From contig NZ_JAFMSU010000003.1 in assembly GCF_017916365.1 (NCBI RefSeq), forward strand, positions 434,001 to 498,000: a DNA stretch of 64,000 nt, in the 5' to 3' direction. The notes under the pieces are model-generated. The model was not told the origin of the DNA. It saw only the letters and a program-made list of their open reading frames with translations, and did not search any database. The DNA is from Rufibacter roseolus. GTDB lineage: Bacteria > Bacteroidota > Bacteroidia > Cytophagales > Hymenobacteraceae. Position numbers and translations under genes: made by a program. This document shows, in pieces, positions 16,237 to 24,840 of the stretch; positions within the stretch are counted from its first letter, which is position 1; the number at the start of each line of letters is the position of its first letter.

Positions 16237-17163
16237 AAACAATTCATTTACTTATTCCCTAAACCAAATATACAATAAATTATTAGTTAAGTTTTGTTTT
16301 TACATATTATTTTTAAATTTTATTCGAATTAATTATTTGATTTGTACACATTTTAACGATACTTATAAATTTATTTATATAAATAGCATCATTAAATCTT
16401 CTTGATACTTTTCCCTACTTTTTGATAGTTTATCTGATATCCTGCATTTTGCTTTAAATAATTGCGTTTACTTAGCTAATGAAGACCATGTGATTAACAA
16501 ATCAACAATGGCTTATTTAAAGCATTGCCTTAACCTGTTGATTATTAAAATAAACAAAAGGCCATTTGGTAAATTAAAGTGGCAATAAAGGACTGATTCT
16601 TTCACTGCGCAAACACAAAGCCACCGTTGACCTTGCTTCATCAAACAGATTAAACTCATCCTATCACCCAAAGGAACAGGAAGTTGCAGACAATTATAAA
16701 CGGCGCATATACAAAAGGTTTCAACTTTAACATTAAAATCAAGCTACGTCTCCTAACCCTTTTCCTTATCTAAGGAAAGGCTTTCCCCATTCGGGCTTAT
16801 ATTCCAATGTACTATTTTTTAGCAGCGGCTTTTAAGCCTGCTTGAAGGGCTTTTGCTTCAAAGTAAAGAGTACTTCAAAGCAGCAGTAAAGAATTAAAGG
16901 CTTAGGAAGACATACAAATGAAAGACACACGGCCCGCCCCTAAAAAATGACTTGGACCTGACGGAGCCTATGGCATCAAAGAGAAAACATCAGTCCTTAC
17001 TCCTAACATTGGATACCTAATCTGGTACGTTCACCTTAGAAAAGGGCTTTGTAGCTAAACAACCGCTAAGCATACCCGACAGCGCACCTTCTAATATTTA
17101 CCTCTACAATCTGTCTGGAATTATAGAGCGCACCCAGGAACACTGAGGCATTAAAAAGAAAAA
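16237..17163. other. Long gene-poor region
   Basis: About 930 bp with no gene I can support. Bases 16240-16420 are very AT-rich and contain the kinase promoter. Around 16758-16780 a short hairpin forms (CCTT-TCCTT with AAGGA-AAGG). Two direct CTTCAAAG copies lie near 16858 and 16872. The frame at 16217-16405 consists of Ile, Asn, Tyr and Phe codons expected from AT-rich noise. A small RNA cannot be excluded. Confidence 0.5.
16265..16272 (-). promoter_or_regulatory. Candidate -7 box for hybrid kinase gene
   Basis: Minus-strand TATATTTG matches the Bacteroidota TAnnTTTG box. Transcription would start near 16258, about 20 nt before the ATG. No clear -33 TTG is seen at the expected distance. Confidence 0.4.
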
Positions 17164-17186
17164 GCCCCTCATTAAAAATGAGAGGC
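17159..17186 (-). terminator. Terminator after first tRNA-Lys copy
   Basis: On the minus strand GCCTCTCAT and ATGAGGGGC pair (one G-T wobble) around a short T/A loop and are followed by TTTTT. It lies just downstream of the tRNA gene at 17196-17268. Confidence 0.75.
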
Positions 17187-17195
17187 TTAACCAAG

Positions 17196-17268
17196 TGATC
17201 CCGCTGGGATTCGAACCCAGGACCCATACATTAAAAGTGTATTGCTCTACCAGCTGAGCTACAGAATC
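17196..17268 (-). tRNA. tRNA-Lys (anticodon UUU)
   Basis: A 73-nt cloverleaf on the minus strand. The acceptor stem pairs GATTCTG with CGGGATC (wobbles included), the D arm reads AGCTCAGCTGGTAGAGC, the anticodon arm is ATACA-CTTTTAA-TGTAT with anticodon TTT, and the T arm contains GGTTCGAATCC. Discriminator base is A and CCA is not encoded. Identical to the copy at 17334-17406. Confidence 0.97.
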
Positions 17269-17288
17269 AGGTACTTAAAAGGTGGTAA

Positions 17289-17324
17289 AAAAGCCTTTCC
17301 GACGTGAAGGCCGGAAAGGCTTTT
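17289..17324 (-). terminator. Terminator between the two tRNA-Lys genes
   Basis: Arms AAAAGCCTTTCCG and CGGAAAGGCTTTT pair over 13 bp around a 10-nt loop, with a T-run on the minus strand. It ends the transcript of the tRNA copy at 17334-17406, so the two copies probably have separate transcripts or rely on read-through. Confidence 0.8.
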
Positions 17325-17333
17325 GGCAATCTG

Positions 17334-17406
17334 TGATCCCGCTGGGATTCGAACCCAGGACCCATACATTAAAAGTGTATTGCTCTACCAGCTGAGCTAC
17401 AGAATC
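17334..17406 (-). tRNA. tRNA-Lys (anticodon UUU), second copy
   Basis: Same 73 nt as the copy at 17196-17268, with the same stems and the TTT anticodon. It is the promoter-proximal copy of the pair. The identical sequence and conserved flanking layout suggest recent duplication or gene conversion. Confidence 0.97.
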
Positions 17407-17413
17407 TTTTTAC

Positions 17414-17421
17414 TACCTTTG
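17414..17421 (+). promoter_or_regulatory. Candidate -7 box for TPR/SH3 gene
   Basis: TACCTTTG matches TAnnTTTG. Transcription would start near 17427, before both candidate ATGs (17449 and 17476). The -33 region would fall inside the opposite-strand tRNA-Lys gene and shows no TTTG. Confidence 0.35.
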
Positions 17422-17475
17422 CTTGGGAGGGCGTTACCCTCATTTGCGATGCAAAAGTATAACCCCTTTCTGAAA

Positions 17476-18240
17476 ATGCCAAACATTTTTCGCAAATTCT
17501 GTCTCCTTTTTTATGCTGTGGGCCTCTTTTGGATACAACCCGTTATGGCTCAATCGTCTAGCGAAAAACTAGTCCAAGCAGATTCTTTATTTAACCAGCA
17601 CCGCTATACCCAAGCCCTCCAGATTTATGAGCAGTTGCTCTCCCAAAAGCGGATTTACTCGCCGCAGATGCTTCTAAAGATGGCCTACATCCATGAAGGG
17701 CTTCAGCAATACACCCAATCCATGCATTATCTGCAACTCTACTACAGCAAGCACCCCAGCCGGTCTGTCCTGCGCAAAATGGAGGAGGTAGGCCTGCAGC
17801 AACATCTGTCTGGTTACCAGTACACCGACTGGAACTTCTTTAAAACGCAGTTCTATAAGTACTATACCCAAATTTTGGAATTGCTGCTGGTGGTGGCTGT
17901 TATTGCCATCACACTCCTTTTGGTAAACTGGACTAAGAAGAAATCCATCAGCCCAGAAACCAAATTCATGGTGCTCATCTACCTGGCGTTTGTCTTTTAC
18001 TTTGCCAACTTCCTGAGCCTAGACCAGCAAGGCATCATCCAAAACAGCAACGTGCCCATCATGGCGGCCCCCTCAGCAGGCGCGGGACTCATCGCTACCG
18101 TAAGCCTGGGTCATAAAGTGAATATCCTGGGCGAGCAGGACATCTGGTACCGGATTGAGTGGAATGACCAAACCGCCTATATCCGGAAGAACAACCTGCT
18201 CCTTCTTCCCCAGCCTCTAGGTGAAAAAAACAATTTTTGA
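17476..18240 (+). CDS. TPR and SH3-like domain membrane protein (BatE-like)
   Basis: Exported membrane protein of 254 residues from the ATG at 17476, where a signal peptide begins and ends near PVMAQ; an ATG at 17449 is the alternative. The open frame continues to 17323, but that part is antisense tRNA-Lys and not coding. After the signal come two to three TPR-type helical repeats (about 27-110: YTQALQIYEQLL, MLLKMAYIHEGLQQY), two hydrophobic segments (about 135-155 and 165-182), and a C-terminal SH3-like domain (about 195-245) with GHKVNILGEQDIWYRIEW. The layout matches BatE proteins of Bacteroidota, but no other bat genes are nearby, so the role is open. Confidence 0.75.
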   Translation: MPNIFRKFCLLFYAVGLFWIQPVMAQSSSEKLVQADSLFNQHRYTQALQIYEQLLSQKRIYSPQMLLKMAYIHEGLQQYTQSMHYLQLYYSKHPSRSVLRKMEEVGLQQHLSGYQYTDWNFFKTQFYKYYTQILELLLVVAVIAITLLLVNWTKKKSISPETKFMVLIYLAFVFYFANFLSLDQQGIIQNSNVPIMAAPSAGAGLIATVSLGHKVNILGEQDIWYRIEWNDQTAYIRKNNLLLLPQPLGEKNNF

Positions 18241-18305
18241 TTGGCCTCTGATACAGGCTACAACCTAGCAAAAAAGCATTGCCAGGTTGTGGCGCCACGC
18301 CTTGA

Positions 18306-18367
18306 CCTACACTACACTACTTTGTTACTATAGTACATAGGTCATGCTAGGCTACCGATTAGTTTTG
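18306..18367 (+). promoter_or_regulatory. Transporter promoter with HTCS-type direct repeats
   Basis: ACTATAGTACAT (18327-18338) is preceded, 21 bp earlier, by a weaker copy CCTACACTACAC (18306-18317, 8 of 12 identical). The proximal copy ends exactly 21 nt before a perfect -7 box TAGTTTTG (18360-18367). The SusC promoter at 24655-24716 has the same 12-mer, the same 21-bp period and the same 21-nt distance to its -7 box. This is the expected form of a binding site for the AraC-type domain of the HTCS encoded between the two promoters. Binding itself is inference. Confidence 0.6.
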
Positions 18368-18425
18368 GGCAACGTATCTCTGCAGGAAGTTCCAAAATGC
18401 AGGGGACTGTTTACCCTTTAAATGC

Positions 18426-18471
18426 AGAGAAGTATTTACCCTTAACTAAGAGAAGTATTTACCCTTAACTA
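18426..18471 (+). repeat. Two perfect 23-bp tandem repeats in transporter leader
   Basis: The 23-mer beginning AGAGAAGTATTTACCC and ending TTAACTA occurs at 18426-18448 and again at 18449-18471 without a mismatch; a partial third unit (TGTTTACCCTTTAA) lies just upstream. The repeats lie in the predicted 5' leader, 8 nt before the ATG at 18480. Confidence 0.75.
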
Positions 18472-18479
18472 ATTGAGGT

Positions 18480-19745
18480 ATGATACAGACAGCTACCACA
18501 GAACCCGCCAATCTCCTCCACGGAAAGGCAAATTTCACCGAGAGGCGATACTTTGTGACATTTGCGTTCGTGGTGTCGCTTTTCATGCTTTGGGGTATTG
18601 CCATTACCATGGGCGATGTGCTCAACCGCCATTTCCAGAACGTGTTGAATGTCTCTAAGGCCCAATCTGGCTTGGTGCAGTTCTCCATCTTCGGGGCGTA
18701 TGCTGTCATGGGCATCCCGGCCGGATTGTTCATGAAGCGCTTCGGGTACAAAAATGGGGTTCTGCTGGGCCTCACGCTTTACGCCTGCGGCGCTTTCCTG
18801 TTCCTGCCCGCCGCCAATGCCGAGTCGTTCGGGTTCTTCCGGATTGCCCTGTTCGTGCTGGCCTGTGGCTTGGCGACGTTAGAGGCGGTAGCCCACCCCT
18901 TTGTCGCTTCACTGGGCGATGAACGCACCAGTGACCAACGCCTAAACTTTGCGCAGGGCTTCAACGGTCTGGGAGCGGTGATCGGGCCGCTTATTGGAGG
19001 CTACTTTATTTTGCGCGTGGGCGGCGATTCCCAGGAAGGACTGAACTCTGTCAAGACGCTGTACCTGAGCATCGGTGTTTTGATTACCCTTATTGCGATT
19101 GCTTTCTCCTTCGTGAAAGTGCCGGCCTTGAAAGATGCCCACGCCATTGACCTGGATGCCTATGAGGTTCCCGTTACGCCCCAGGACCTGAAGGCACCCA
19201 AGAAGCTGTTCCAACACCGGCACTTTGTTTGGGCGTTCATCACACAGTTCTTCAACGTGGGTGCCCAAGGCGCCACCTGGGCCTTTTTCATCAACTACGG
19301 CGTGGAGAAAATGGGCCTCACCGATGAGACCGCCTCTTATTACTTCTCCCTGAGCATGGTCATGATGATGCTGGGCCGCTTCATAGGGACGTACCTGATG
19401 CGGTTTATTGCCCCCAATAGACTGTTGGCCACCTTTGCGCTTGCCAACATGGGCATGTGCCTGATCATCGCCCAAAGCTGGGGCTGGCCCTCTTTTATCG
19501 CCCTCCTGATGCTCAATTTCTTCTTCAGCATCATGTTTCCCACTATTTTCAGCTTGGGCCTGAAAGACCTGGGTCCTCACACGCAGCAAGCCTCCTCTTT
19601 CATAGTCATGGGCGTGGTGGGCGGTGCCGTGTTCCCTCCGCTTATGGGCCTCATCGCAAACCAGGATGTAGCGCAGGCCTACTACCTGCCCATCCTCTGC
19701 TACGCCGTCATTTTCCTATTCGGGTATCGGTTATACAAACCCTGA
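18480..19745 (+). CDS. FucP-family MFS sugar transporter
   Basis: Twelve-helix major facilitator permease of 421 residues, proton-coupled sugar uptake across the inner membrane. The sequence has the marks of the FucP/glucose-galactose subgroup: WGIAITMGDVLNRHFQ in the first helix, FGAYAVMGIPAGLFMKRFGYK with the A-motif loop, and the paired glycines of GFNGLGAVIGPLIGG. The start has A-rich leader and tandem repeats just before it. It is the first gene of a sugar-use locus and shares promoter layout with susC, so it should import the sugar released from the locus substrate, likely mannose or a manno-oligosaccharide rather than fucose. Substrate is inference. Confidence 0.9.
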   Translation: MIQTATTEPANLLHGKANFTERRYFVTFAFVVSLFMLWGIAITMGDVLNRHFQNVLNVSKAQSGLVQFSIFGAYAVMGIPAGLFMKRFGYKNGVLLGLTLYACGAFLFLPAANAESFGFFRIALFVLACGLATLEAVAHPFVASLGDERTSDQRLNFAQGFNGLGAVIGPLIGGYFILRVGGDSQEGLNSVKTLYLSIGVLITLIAIAFSFVKVPALKDAHAIDLDAYEVPVTPQDLKAPKKLFQHRHFVWAFITQFFNVGAQGATWAFFINYGVEKMGLTDETASYYFSLSMVMMMLGRFIGTYLMRFIAPNRLLATFALANMGMCLIIAQSWGWPSFIALLMLNFFFSIMFPTIFSLGLKDLGPHTQQASSFIVMGVVGGAVFPPLMGLIANQDVAQAYYLPILCYAVIFLFGYRLYKP

Positions 19746-19770
19746 ACATTTCCCAGTTTTGCTTTGAAGA

Positions 19771-19835
19771 ACCAGCCCTTCCGTTTTGGTCCTGTTTTCT
19801 CTTGAACAGGCCCAAAACGGAAGGGCTGGTTTTTA
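19771..19835 (+). terminator. Strong terminator after MFS gene, contains dispersed palindrome
   Basis: Arms of 26 nt (19771-19796 and 19805-19830) pair with a single mismatch around an 8-nt loop and are followed by TTTTT. The inner part CCGTTTTGG...CCAAAACGG is a copy of the dispersed palindrome. Likely active for the plus-strand transporter. Confidence 0.85.
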
Positions 19836-19942
19836 CTTAAGTGATTGCTTTTCCTCGGGCCTGCTGCAATCCTTTGTTTCAGAATTGAAGAACGATATTT
19901 CAAACATGAACATGGGCTGAAGTGGCTATAATTTCTGATTCA

Positions 19943-19977
19943 GTTTCCGGACCTTATTTCAGAAAACAGGCTCAAAT
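19943..19977. repeat. Dispersed palindrome copy (weak arms)
   Basis: Core TTATTTCAGAAAACAGGC with GGACC on the left and AGGCTC on the right. Outer arms are only GTTT/AAAT. Recognised by its core. Confidence 0.35.
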
Positions 19978-20233
19978 AGCTGAGACCACAAAAAAGCTAT
20001 TGCGCTTTCCCCTACGGATATTTGCTGGTTAAGAAGCTCCATTCAAGTAGATATCAGTTTACAATCGTGATAAAAAATAATTAAATTAGACACACATATT
20101 AACACGTTGCTATTTGATAGCTCATTAAATAACACCTCGTTTAAAACAGTATATCCTACCAATGGCCTTTATGGCCAACTAGCCTGAAGAATAGAACTCA
20201 GAACTCGGATCTGCCCTGCCAAAACGATAGATT

Positions 20234-23200
20234 ATGCTGCGGTCTTGCCTGTCGCTCTTACTGACCTTCCTCTACTGGATGAATCCGGCTGTCGGGCAGC
20301 ATCTGGAAGGCCGGTTCCTCGCGGTGCAGCAACTGGACAGCCGAAACGGCCTTTCCAACAGTTGCGTCAACGCCATCTACCAGGACAGTGACGATCTGCT
20401 GTGGATAGGCACGTACGATGGCCTGAATGTCTATGACGGCTCCAGTTTCCATATTTTCAACTACCACCAGAAAGGCAAGGGCAAGAGCATTGGGAACAAC
20501 GTCATCACCAACATTTCCGAGGACGCCGCCAAAAACATCTGGATTGAGACCAGCGAAGGCATATCCCGCTACAGCAAGCGAACCGGTGAGTTTTCCAACT
20601 ACTTTTATGAGGATGGCCGGCAGGTAGAGGTGCAGGTTCTAGCCATCAGCCTGAAGCACGGGGTATTCTGTTTAGCGCAGGAAAAAGGAAAACCAGCCGG
20701 AAAATGCTTCAATCCCCAAACCCAAACCTTTGAGCCTTTCAGCTTCCCATTCAACTTATCCCACGTCACCGAATTTACTTTTGACAGTCAGGATAGGCTT
20801 TGGGTCCTGAACCAAGACCAGGTAGAAGCTTATTCTCTCCAGAGCCAGACGTTCAAGAGAATTGACCGAACCTTGGCCAACCCCCGGGCCGAGAAACTCT
20901 TCGTGCTAGGAAAAAAGATCTTTCTCCAGGAACCCGGCACGCATACCTTGTGGGAAATCTCTCCTGAAACCTTGCAATCGAAAGCCGTGGCCCGTTTTTC
21001 AGAGCCAATCAAAGCTCTGGCACACGTGCCTTCCGGTTTTCAGGTGGCTTGGGCTAGCGGCGGAGTCGGGAGCTTTGATCACCGCTTTCAACCTCTAGCC
21101 TTGGGCAAAGAGCTCCAACTCCTGCGCAACATTTCCGCCACTTCCTTCTGGACTTCCAAAGACCAAACTCTCTGGGTAGGGACGGATGGCAACGGCATCC
21201 TGAAGATTGCGCCCAACCACCGGTACTTCCACAGCGTATCGGAACTGCCCAACGGAGCGCCTTTCAAAGCGGTGCGGGCCTTTGCCGAGGTGGGCCAGGA
21301 GATTTGGGTAGGCACCAAGGGGAACGGGATTTTTCGGTTTAAGAACAGCCCAAACGGGCAGCAAATGGAAGCGGAGCCTCACTCCTACTCGGCTCCCCAG
21401 CAATTGGAGAACAACGCGGTTTACGCTACTCAAACCGGAAAGGAAGGGCTGGTTTATCTGGGCACCGATGGTCCCGGAATCACGCTGTACGATACCCGCA
21501 CCAAAAAATTCATTAAATGGAAGGAAGTGGAAGGCAGCCACCAGCACCCGGCGTTCGCCTCGGTATACGCCGTGTTGCCAGAAAAAGACAGTTCCGTGTG
21601 GCTGGCGACCAGCGGCTACGGGCTGGTGCATCTGAAACTGCGGGCCAAGGGCTCCGGGAAATGGGCAGTGCATTACTTGGAGCGGTTTCCTTTCCATGGT
21701 GATGACACTGGTCCAGCCAGCAATGTCATTTTCTCACTTCTGCCCGGCGCAAACGGTCACCTGTGGCTGGGCTGCCGCAACGGAGGGCTGAGCTTATTCA
21801 ATAAAGCAACCCGCAAATTCCGGCACTTCAAGGCTTTCTCTGAGGCCGAGGGCCTGTCGCACAACGATGTCCTTTCCCTGTACAAAGACCGCCAGAACCA
21901 CCTCTGGATTGGCACCAGCTATGGATTGAACTGGGTCAAAGAGAACGAGGCGTTCAAACAAAAAGTAATCTTCCGGAAACTGACCACTGAGGAAGGGTTG
22001 CCTAACAACTCCATCCACGGCATCTCCGAGGACGGCAAAGGTAACATCTGGGTCAGCACCAACAACGGTTTGGCCTGCATCAACCCCACCTCCCTTCAGG
22101 TAGACCGGTTCCAAGCCGAGGATGGCTTGCAGGGCAATGAGTTCAGCGATGGGGCAGTGTGGAAGAATGCGCAGGGCATGCTTTTTTTCGGGGGAATTTA
22201 CGGGTTCAATTACGTGAACCCAGACCAGATCCAGGCCAGTAATCGCCAGGTGAACCTGCTGGTGTCTGATCTGCAATTGGGTAGCAAGATTTACCGCAAC
22301 GCCTACGGCCAACTGGTGCTTCGGCCCGGTCAATCCCAAAAGGCGGAGAATTTTACGGTGCCTCGCCGCGAAGGCTTCTTTGATGTGCGGTTAAAGGCCA
22401 TTGACTTCCAGAAATCGGAGAAATCACAGTACGCCTACCTGTTGGAAGGGTCGGACCAGGCCTGGGTGTACTCCAACACAAACGGCCGGATCTCGTACCG
22501 CAACCTGGCACCCGGCAATTACACATTCAAGGTGAAATGGACTAATGGCGAAGGCAAATGGACGCCGGAAGCCGTGCTGTTTCGGGTTACTGTGGACCAG
22601 TACCTTTGGCTTAGCTGGCAGGCCTTCCTCTTCTATTTCGTGGTGGTGGTGGTCTCCATTTATGCCTATTCATCTTACCGCCGGAGCCGCCTGGAAATGA
22701 AAAACCAGCTAGAACTGGAGCACCGGCTGCGGCTGAAGGACGAGGAAGTGCACCAAGAACAGCTGAGTTTCTTCACCAACATCGCCCATGAATTGCAGAC
22801 GCCCCTCACGCTCATCACCGGCTCTCTGGAACGCTATCTCCAGAAAAAGGAACCGCAGGCAAAGTCGGGTGACAGTGGTTACTTCCTGTCTTTGGTGCAG
22901 CAGCACACCTCGCGGCTGCATTATCTGGTGAACCAGATTCTGGAGTTCAGGAAAGCGCAGGAAGGGCACTTGAAGGTGCATTACAGCTATGTGAACGTCT
23001 CGGCGCTGCTGGCCAATATCGCCGAACTGTTCTCGCCCCTGCAGGAGCAGAAAAAACTCAGGTTCACGGTCCACATCAGCCCGGCCATTCTGGGCTGGAC
23101 TGACAAAGACAAGCTGGAGAAGATTGTCTTCAACCTGCTGTCCAATGCCTTCAAGCACAGCGGTCCTAACCAGGAAGTGATCCTGAACGTGACCGAGGAT

Positions 23201-24361
23201 GCCGCCTCGCACCAGGTGCAGATCACGGTGGCTAACTCGGGCAGTAACCTATCATCGGAGCAACTGCAAAAGCTGTTCGATCGGTTCTTCGTGCTGGACG
23301 GGACGCAAAAATACAAGTTCAGTTTCGGGATTGGGCTGGCCTTCACACAGGAACTGGTTTCTTTGCTTAACGGGCAGATTACCGTGCAGAGCACAGACGA
23401 CTGGGTGACGTTTACTGCATCGCTCCCCATTTCCGCCATTCCGGGCGTGACGGGGCTCACCAAAGACAATGTGCTGCATGACAAACCCTCCCCGCTCCTG
23501 CACGCCGCCACGCGTCCGCCCCAGAAACAAAATCCGCAGCCCGTCTCTGAGAACAACAAACACGCTCTGCTCCGGAGCTTAGACCCGAGCCACAAACCTG
23601 CCATTCTGCTAGTGGAAGACGAGGCCGATATCCGCTACCTCCTGCGCGACTTGCTGGAAGAGGAGTTTTTGATTTTTGAAGCCGAAAACGGTCAGCAAGC
23701 TTTGGAACTGCTGGCCAAAACCCTCCCCGATCTGATCATCTCAGACATCATGATGCCTGTGATGGACGGCCTGGAACTTTGCTCCCGCGTGAAAAACACG
23801 CCGGAGACGTGCCACATTCCGGTGGTGCTGCTCACCGCCCGGGGCACCTTGGAGGAGAAAGTGGAAGGTTATGACGCCGGAGCCGATGCCTACATTCCCA
23901 AGCCCTTCCACACCGCCCATCTGCTGGTGCGGGTCCGCAAACTGCTGGAATACAAGAACCGGCTGCACCAATTGTTCCAGAAAGACAGCTTTTCTATTTC
24001 GCTAGAAGAGGACCAACTGGAAAACACCGACAAGGAATTTCTGTCCAATGTACTCAACCGCATTGAGGCGCACCTGGACAACCCCGACCTGAACGCCGCC
24101 CTGCTGGAAAAGGAACTGATGCTGAGCAAAATGCAGCTCTACCGCAAACTCAAAGCCCTCTCGGCCATGACACCCGCCGAGTTCATCAAACACGTGCGCC
24201 TTCAGAAAGCGGCGGCCCTGTTGCAGAACACCAACCTGAGCGTGTCTGAGATCTTCTACCAAACCGGCTTCAACAACCAATCTTACTTTTTCCGGGAGTT
24301 CAGGAAACGCTACGATTGCTCTCCCAATGAATACCGCGCCCACCACCGCATCCAGGCCTGA
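20234..24361 (+). CDS. Hybrid two-component system regulator (HTCS) of the sugar locus
   Basis: One-chain sensor-regulator of 1375 residues spanning the inner membrane. A signal sequence (about 1-21) is followed by a two-propeller periplasmic sensor made of repeated Reg_prop units (LWIGTYDGLNVYD, LWVGTDGNGILKI, LWIGTSYGLNW), a Y_Y_Y domain ending near 780, and a membrane helix (about 790-812). Then come HisKA (FFTNIAHELQTPLTLI), HATPase with NLLSNAFKHS, a receiver with ILLVEDEAD and LIISDIMMP, and an AraC-type DNA-binding domain at the C-terminus (MQLYRKLKAL, NQSYFFREFRKRY). The ATPase G1 box reads NSGSNL, a common HTCS variant. It lies between the transporter and susC genes, each preceded by the same repeat motif, and should activate both when an oligosaccharide binds the sensor. 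Confidence 0.96.
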   Translation: MLRSCLSLLLTFLYWMNPAVGQHLEGRFLAVQQLDSRNGLSNSCVNAIYQDSDDLLWIGTYDGLNVYDGSSFHIFNYHQKGKGKSIGNNVITNISEDAAKNIWIETSEGISRYSKRTGEFSNYFYEDGRQVEVQVLAISLKHGVFCLAQEKGKPAGKCFNPQTQTFEPFSFPFNLSHVTEFTFDSQDRLWVLNQDQVEAYSLQSQTFKRIDRTLANPRAEKLFVLGKKIFLQEPGTHTLWEISPETLQSKAVARFSEPIKALAHVPSGFQVAWASGGVGSFDHRFQPLALGKELQLLRNISATSFWTSKDQTLWVGTDGNGILKIAPNHRYFHSVSELPNGAPFKAVRAFAEVGQEIWVGTKGNGIFRFKNSPNGQQMEAEPHSYSAPQQLENNAVYATQTGKEGLVYLGTDGPGITLYDTRTKKFIKWKEVEGSHQHPAFASVYAVLPEKDSSVWLATSGYGLVHLKLRAKGSGKWAVHYLERFPFHGDDTGPASNVIFSLLPGANGHLWLGCRNGGLSLFNKATRKFRHFKAFSEAEGLSHNDVLSLYKDRQNHLWIGTSYGLNWVKENEAFKQKVIFRKLTTEEGLPNNSIHGISEDGKGNIWVSTNNGLACINPTSLQVDRFQAEDGLQGNEFSDGAVWKNAQGMLFFGGIYGFNYVNPDQIQASNRQVNLLVSDLQLGSKIYRNAYGQLVLRPGQSQKAENFTVPRREGFFDVRLKAIDFQKSEKSQYAYLLEGSDQAWVYSNTNGRISYRNLAPGNYTFKVKWTNGEGKWTPEAVLFRVTVDQYLWLSWQAFLFYFVVVVVSIYAYSSYRRSRLEMKNQLELEHRLRLKDEEVHQEQLSFFTNIAHELQTPLTLITGSLERYLQKKEPQAKSGDSGYFLSLVQQHTSRLHYLVNQILEFRKAQEGHLKVHYSYVNVSALLANIAELFSPLQEQKKLRFTVHISPAILGWTDKDKLEKIVFNLLSNAFKHSGPNQEVILNVTEDAASHQVQITVANSGSNLSSEQLQKLFDRFFVLDGTQKYKFSFGIGLAFTQELVSLLNGQITVQSTDDWVTFTASLPISAIPGVTGLTKDNVLHDKPSPLLHAATRPPQKQNPQPVSENNKHALLRSLDPSHKPAILLVEDEADIRYLLRDLLEEEFLIFEAENGQQALELLAKTLPDLIISDIMMPVMDGLELCSRVKNTPETCHIPVVLLTARGTLEEKVEGYDAGADAYIPKPFHTAHLLVRVRKLLEYKNRLHQLFQKDSFSISLEEDQLENTDKEFLSNVLNRIEAHLDNPDLNAALLEKELMLSKMQLYRKLKALSAMTPAEFIKHVRLQKAAALLQNTNLSVSEIFYQTGFNNQSYFFREFRKRYDCSPNEYRAHHRIQA

Positions 24362-24365
24362 CCCG

Positions 24366-24405
24366 GCGTTTTGAAGCTGTTTTTCAAAAAAGAGCCTATA
24401 AACGC
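24366..24405. repeat. Dispersed palindrome copy after HTCS gene
   Basis: Arms GCGTTT and AAACGC with core GTTTTTCAAAAAAG flanked by AGC blocks; it begins 4 nt after the HTCS stop codon. Could double as a weak terminator. Confidence 0.5.
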
Positions 24406-24490
24406 AATCTCATAAAACCTGGGAGTAACATCAGGCACGCACCCGGACCTTGCCTCTTTTGAACGAAGCCAGACACCTACTCCTGGAATC

Positions 24491-24530
24491 CTGTTTTTGG
24501 CCTATTTTTCAGAAAACGGCCTCAAAACAG
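24491..24530. repeat. Dispersed palindrome copy, archetypal
   Basis: CTGTTTT and AAAACAG form the outer arms; GGCC blocks stand on both sides of the core ATTTTTCAGAAAAC. This copy shows the element architecture most clearly. Confidence 0.6.
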
Positions 24531-24654
24531 ATTTTCCCGGATTTCTGCCTTCAGTCAACATACACCTTAAAAAGGAACGATTCAGATAGACGGAAATCCT
24601 TGGCGCAACAGGTTCCTGAAAACTAACTCAAAACAGCTTAAATCAACGATTGAT

Positions 24655-24716
24655 ACTATAGTACATCACATTGTGACTCCAGTACATAGCCCAGGGTTAG
24701 GTAAATTTTACATTTG
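24655..24716 (+). promoter_or_regulatory. susC promoter with HTCS-type direct repeats
   Basis: ACTATAGTACAT (24655-24666) and ACTCCAGTACAT (24676-24687) are direct repeats 21 bp apart, 10 of 12 identical. A perfect -7 box TACATTTG (24709-24716) begins after a 21-nt gap, the same distance as at the transporter promoter. No -33 TTTG is present, as expected for a promoter that needs an activator placed at that position. Confidence 0.65.
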
Positions 24717-24840
24717 AATCAACTCCCATAAGCCCGGCAGAAGCAGGAAAGTACAGGGCAACAACCATCCTGAAGAGACATTCCAACCGCTGCGGCGGCC
24801 TTTGCTGGGCGAGAAGTACCAGGAAGGAACACACCCATTC

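Larger units (their letters stand above)
19746..20233. other. Intergenic region between transporter and HTCS genes
   Basis: This 488-bp region holds a strong terminator (19771-19835), a weak dispersed-palindrome copy (19943-19977) and an AT-rich segment (20060-20160) that is the likely HTCS promoter zone. I find no exact TAnnTTTG there and no gene. Confidence 0.6.
24362..24840. other. Intergenic region upstream of susC
   Basis: A 479-bp stretch with two dispersed-palindrome copies (24366-24405, 24491-24530), the HTCS-type repeat promoter (24655-24716) and a leader of about 120 nt before the first ATG. No gene is seen. Confidence 0.65.

Noticed and set aside
16217..16405. 62-residue ORF upstream of the hybrid kinase
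   Set aside because: Composed almost only of AT-rich codons and lies over the kinase promoter.
17323..17475. N-terminal extension of the TPR/SH3 gene reading DPAGIRTQDPYIKS
   Set aside because: It is the antisense translation of the tRNA-Lys gene, a well-known artefact; the signal peptide starts at the ATG at 17476 (or possibly 17449).
18942..19589. 215-residue antisense ORF in the transporter gene
   Set aside because: Long only because of codon bias in the real gene; His/Gln-rich with no domain.
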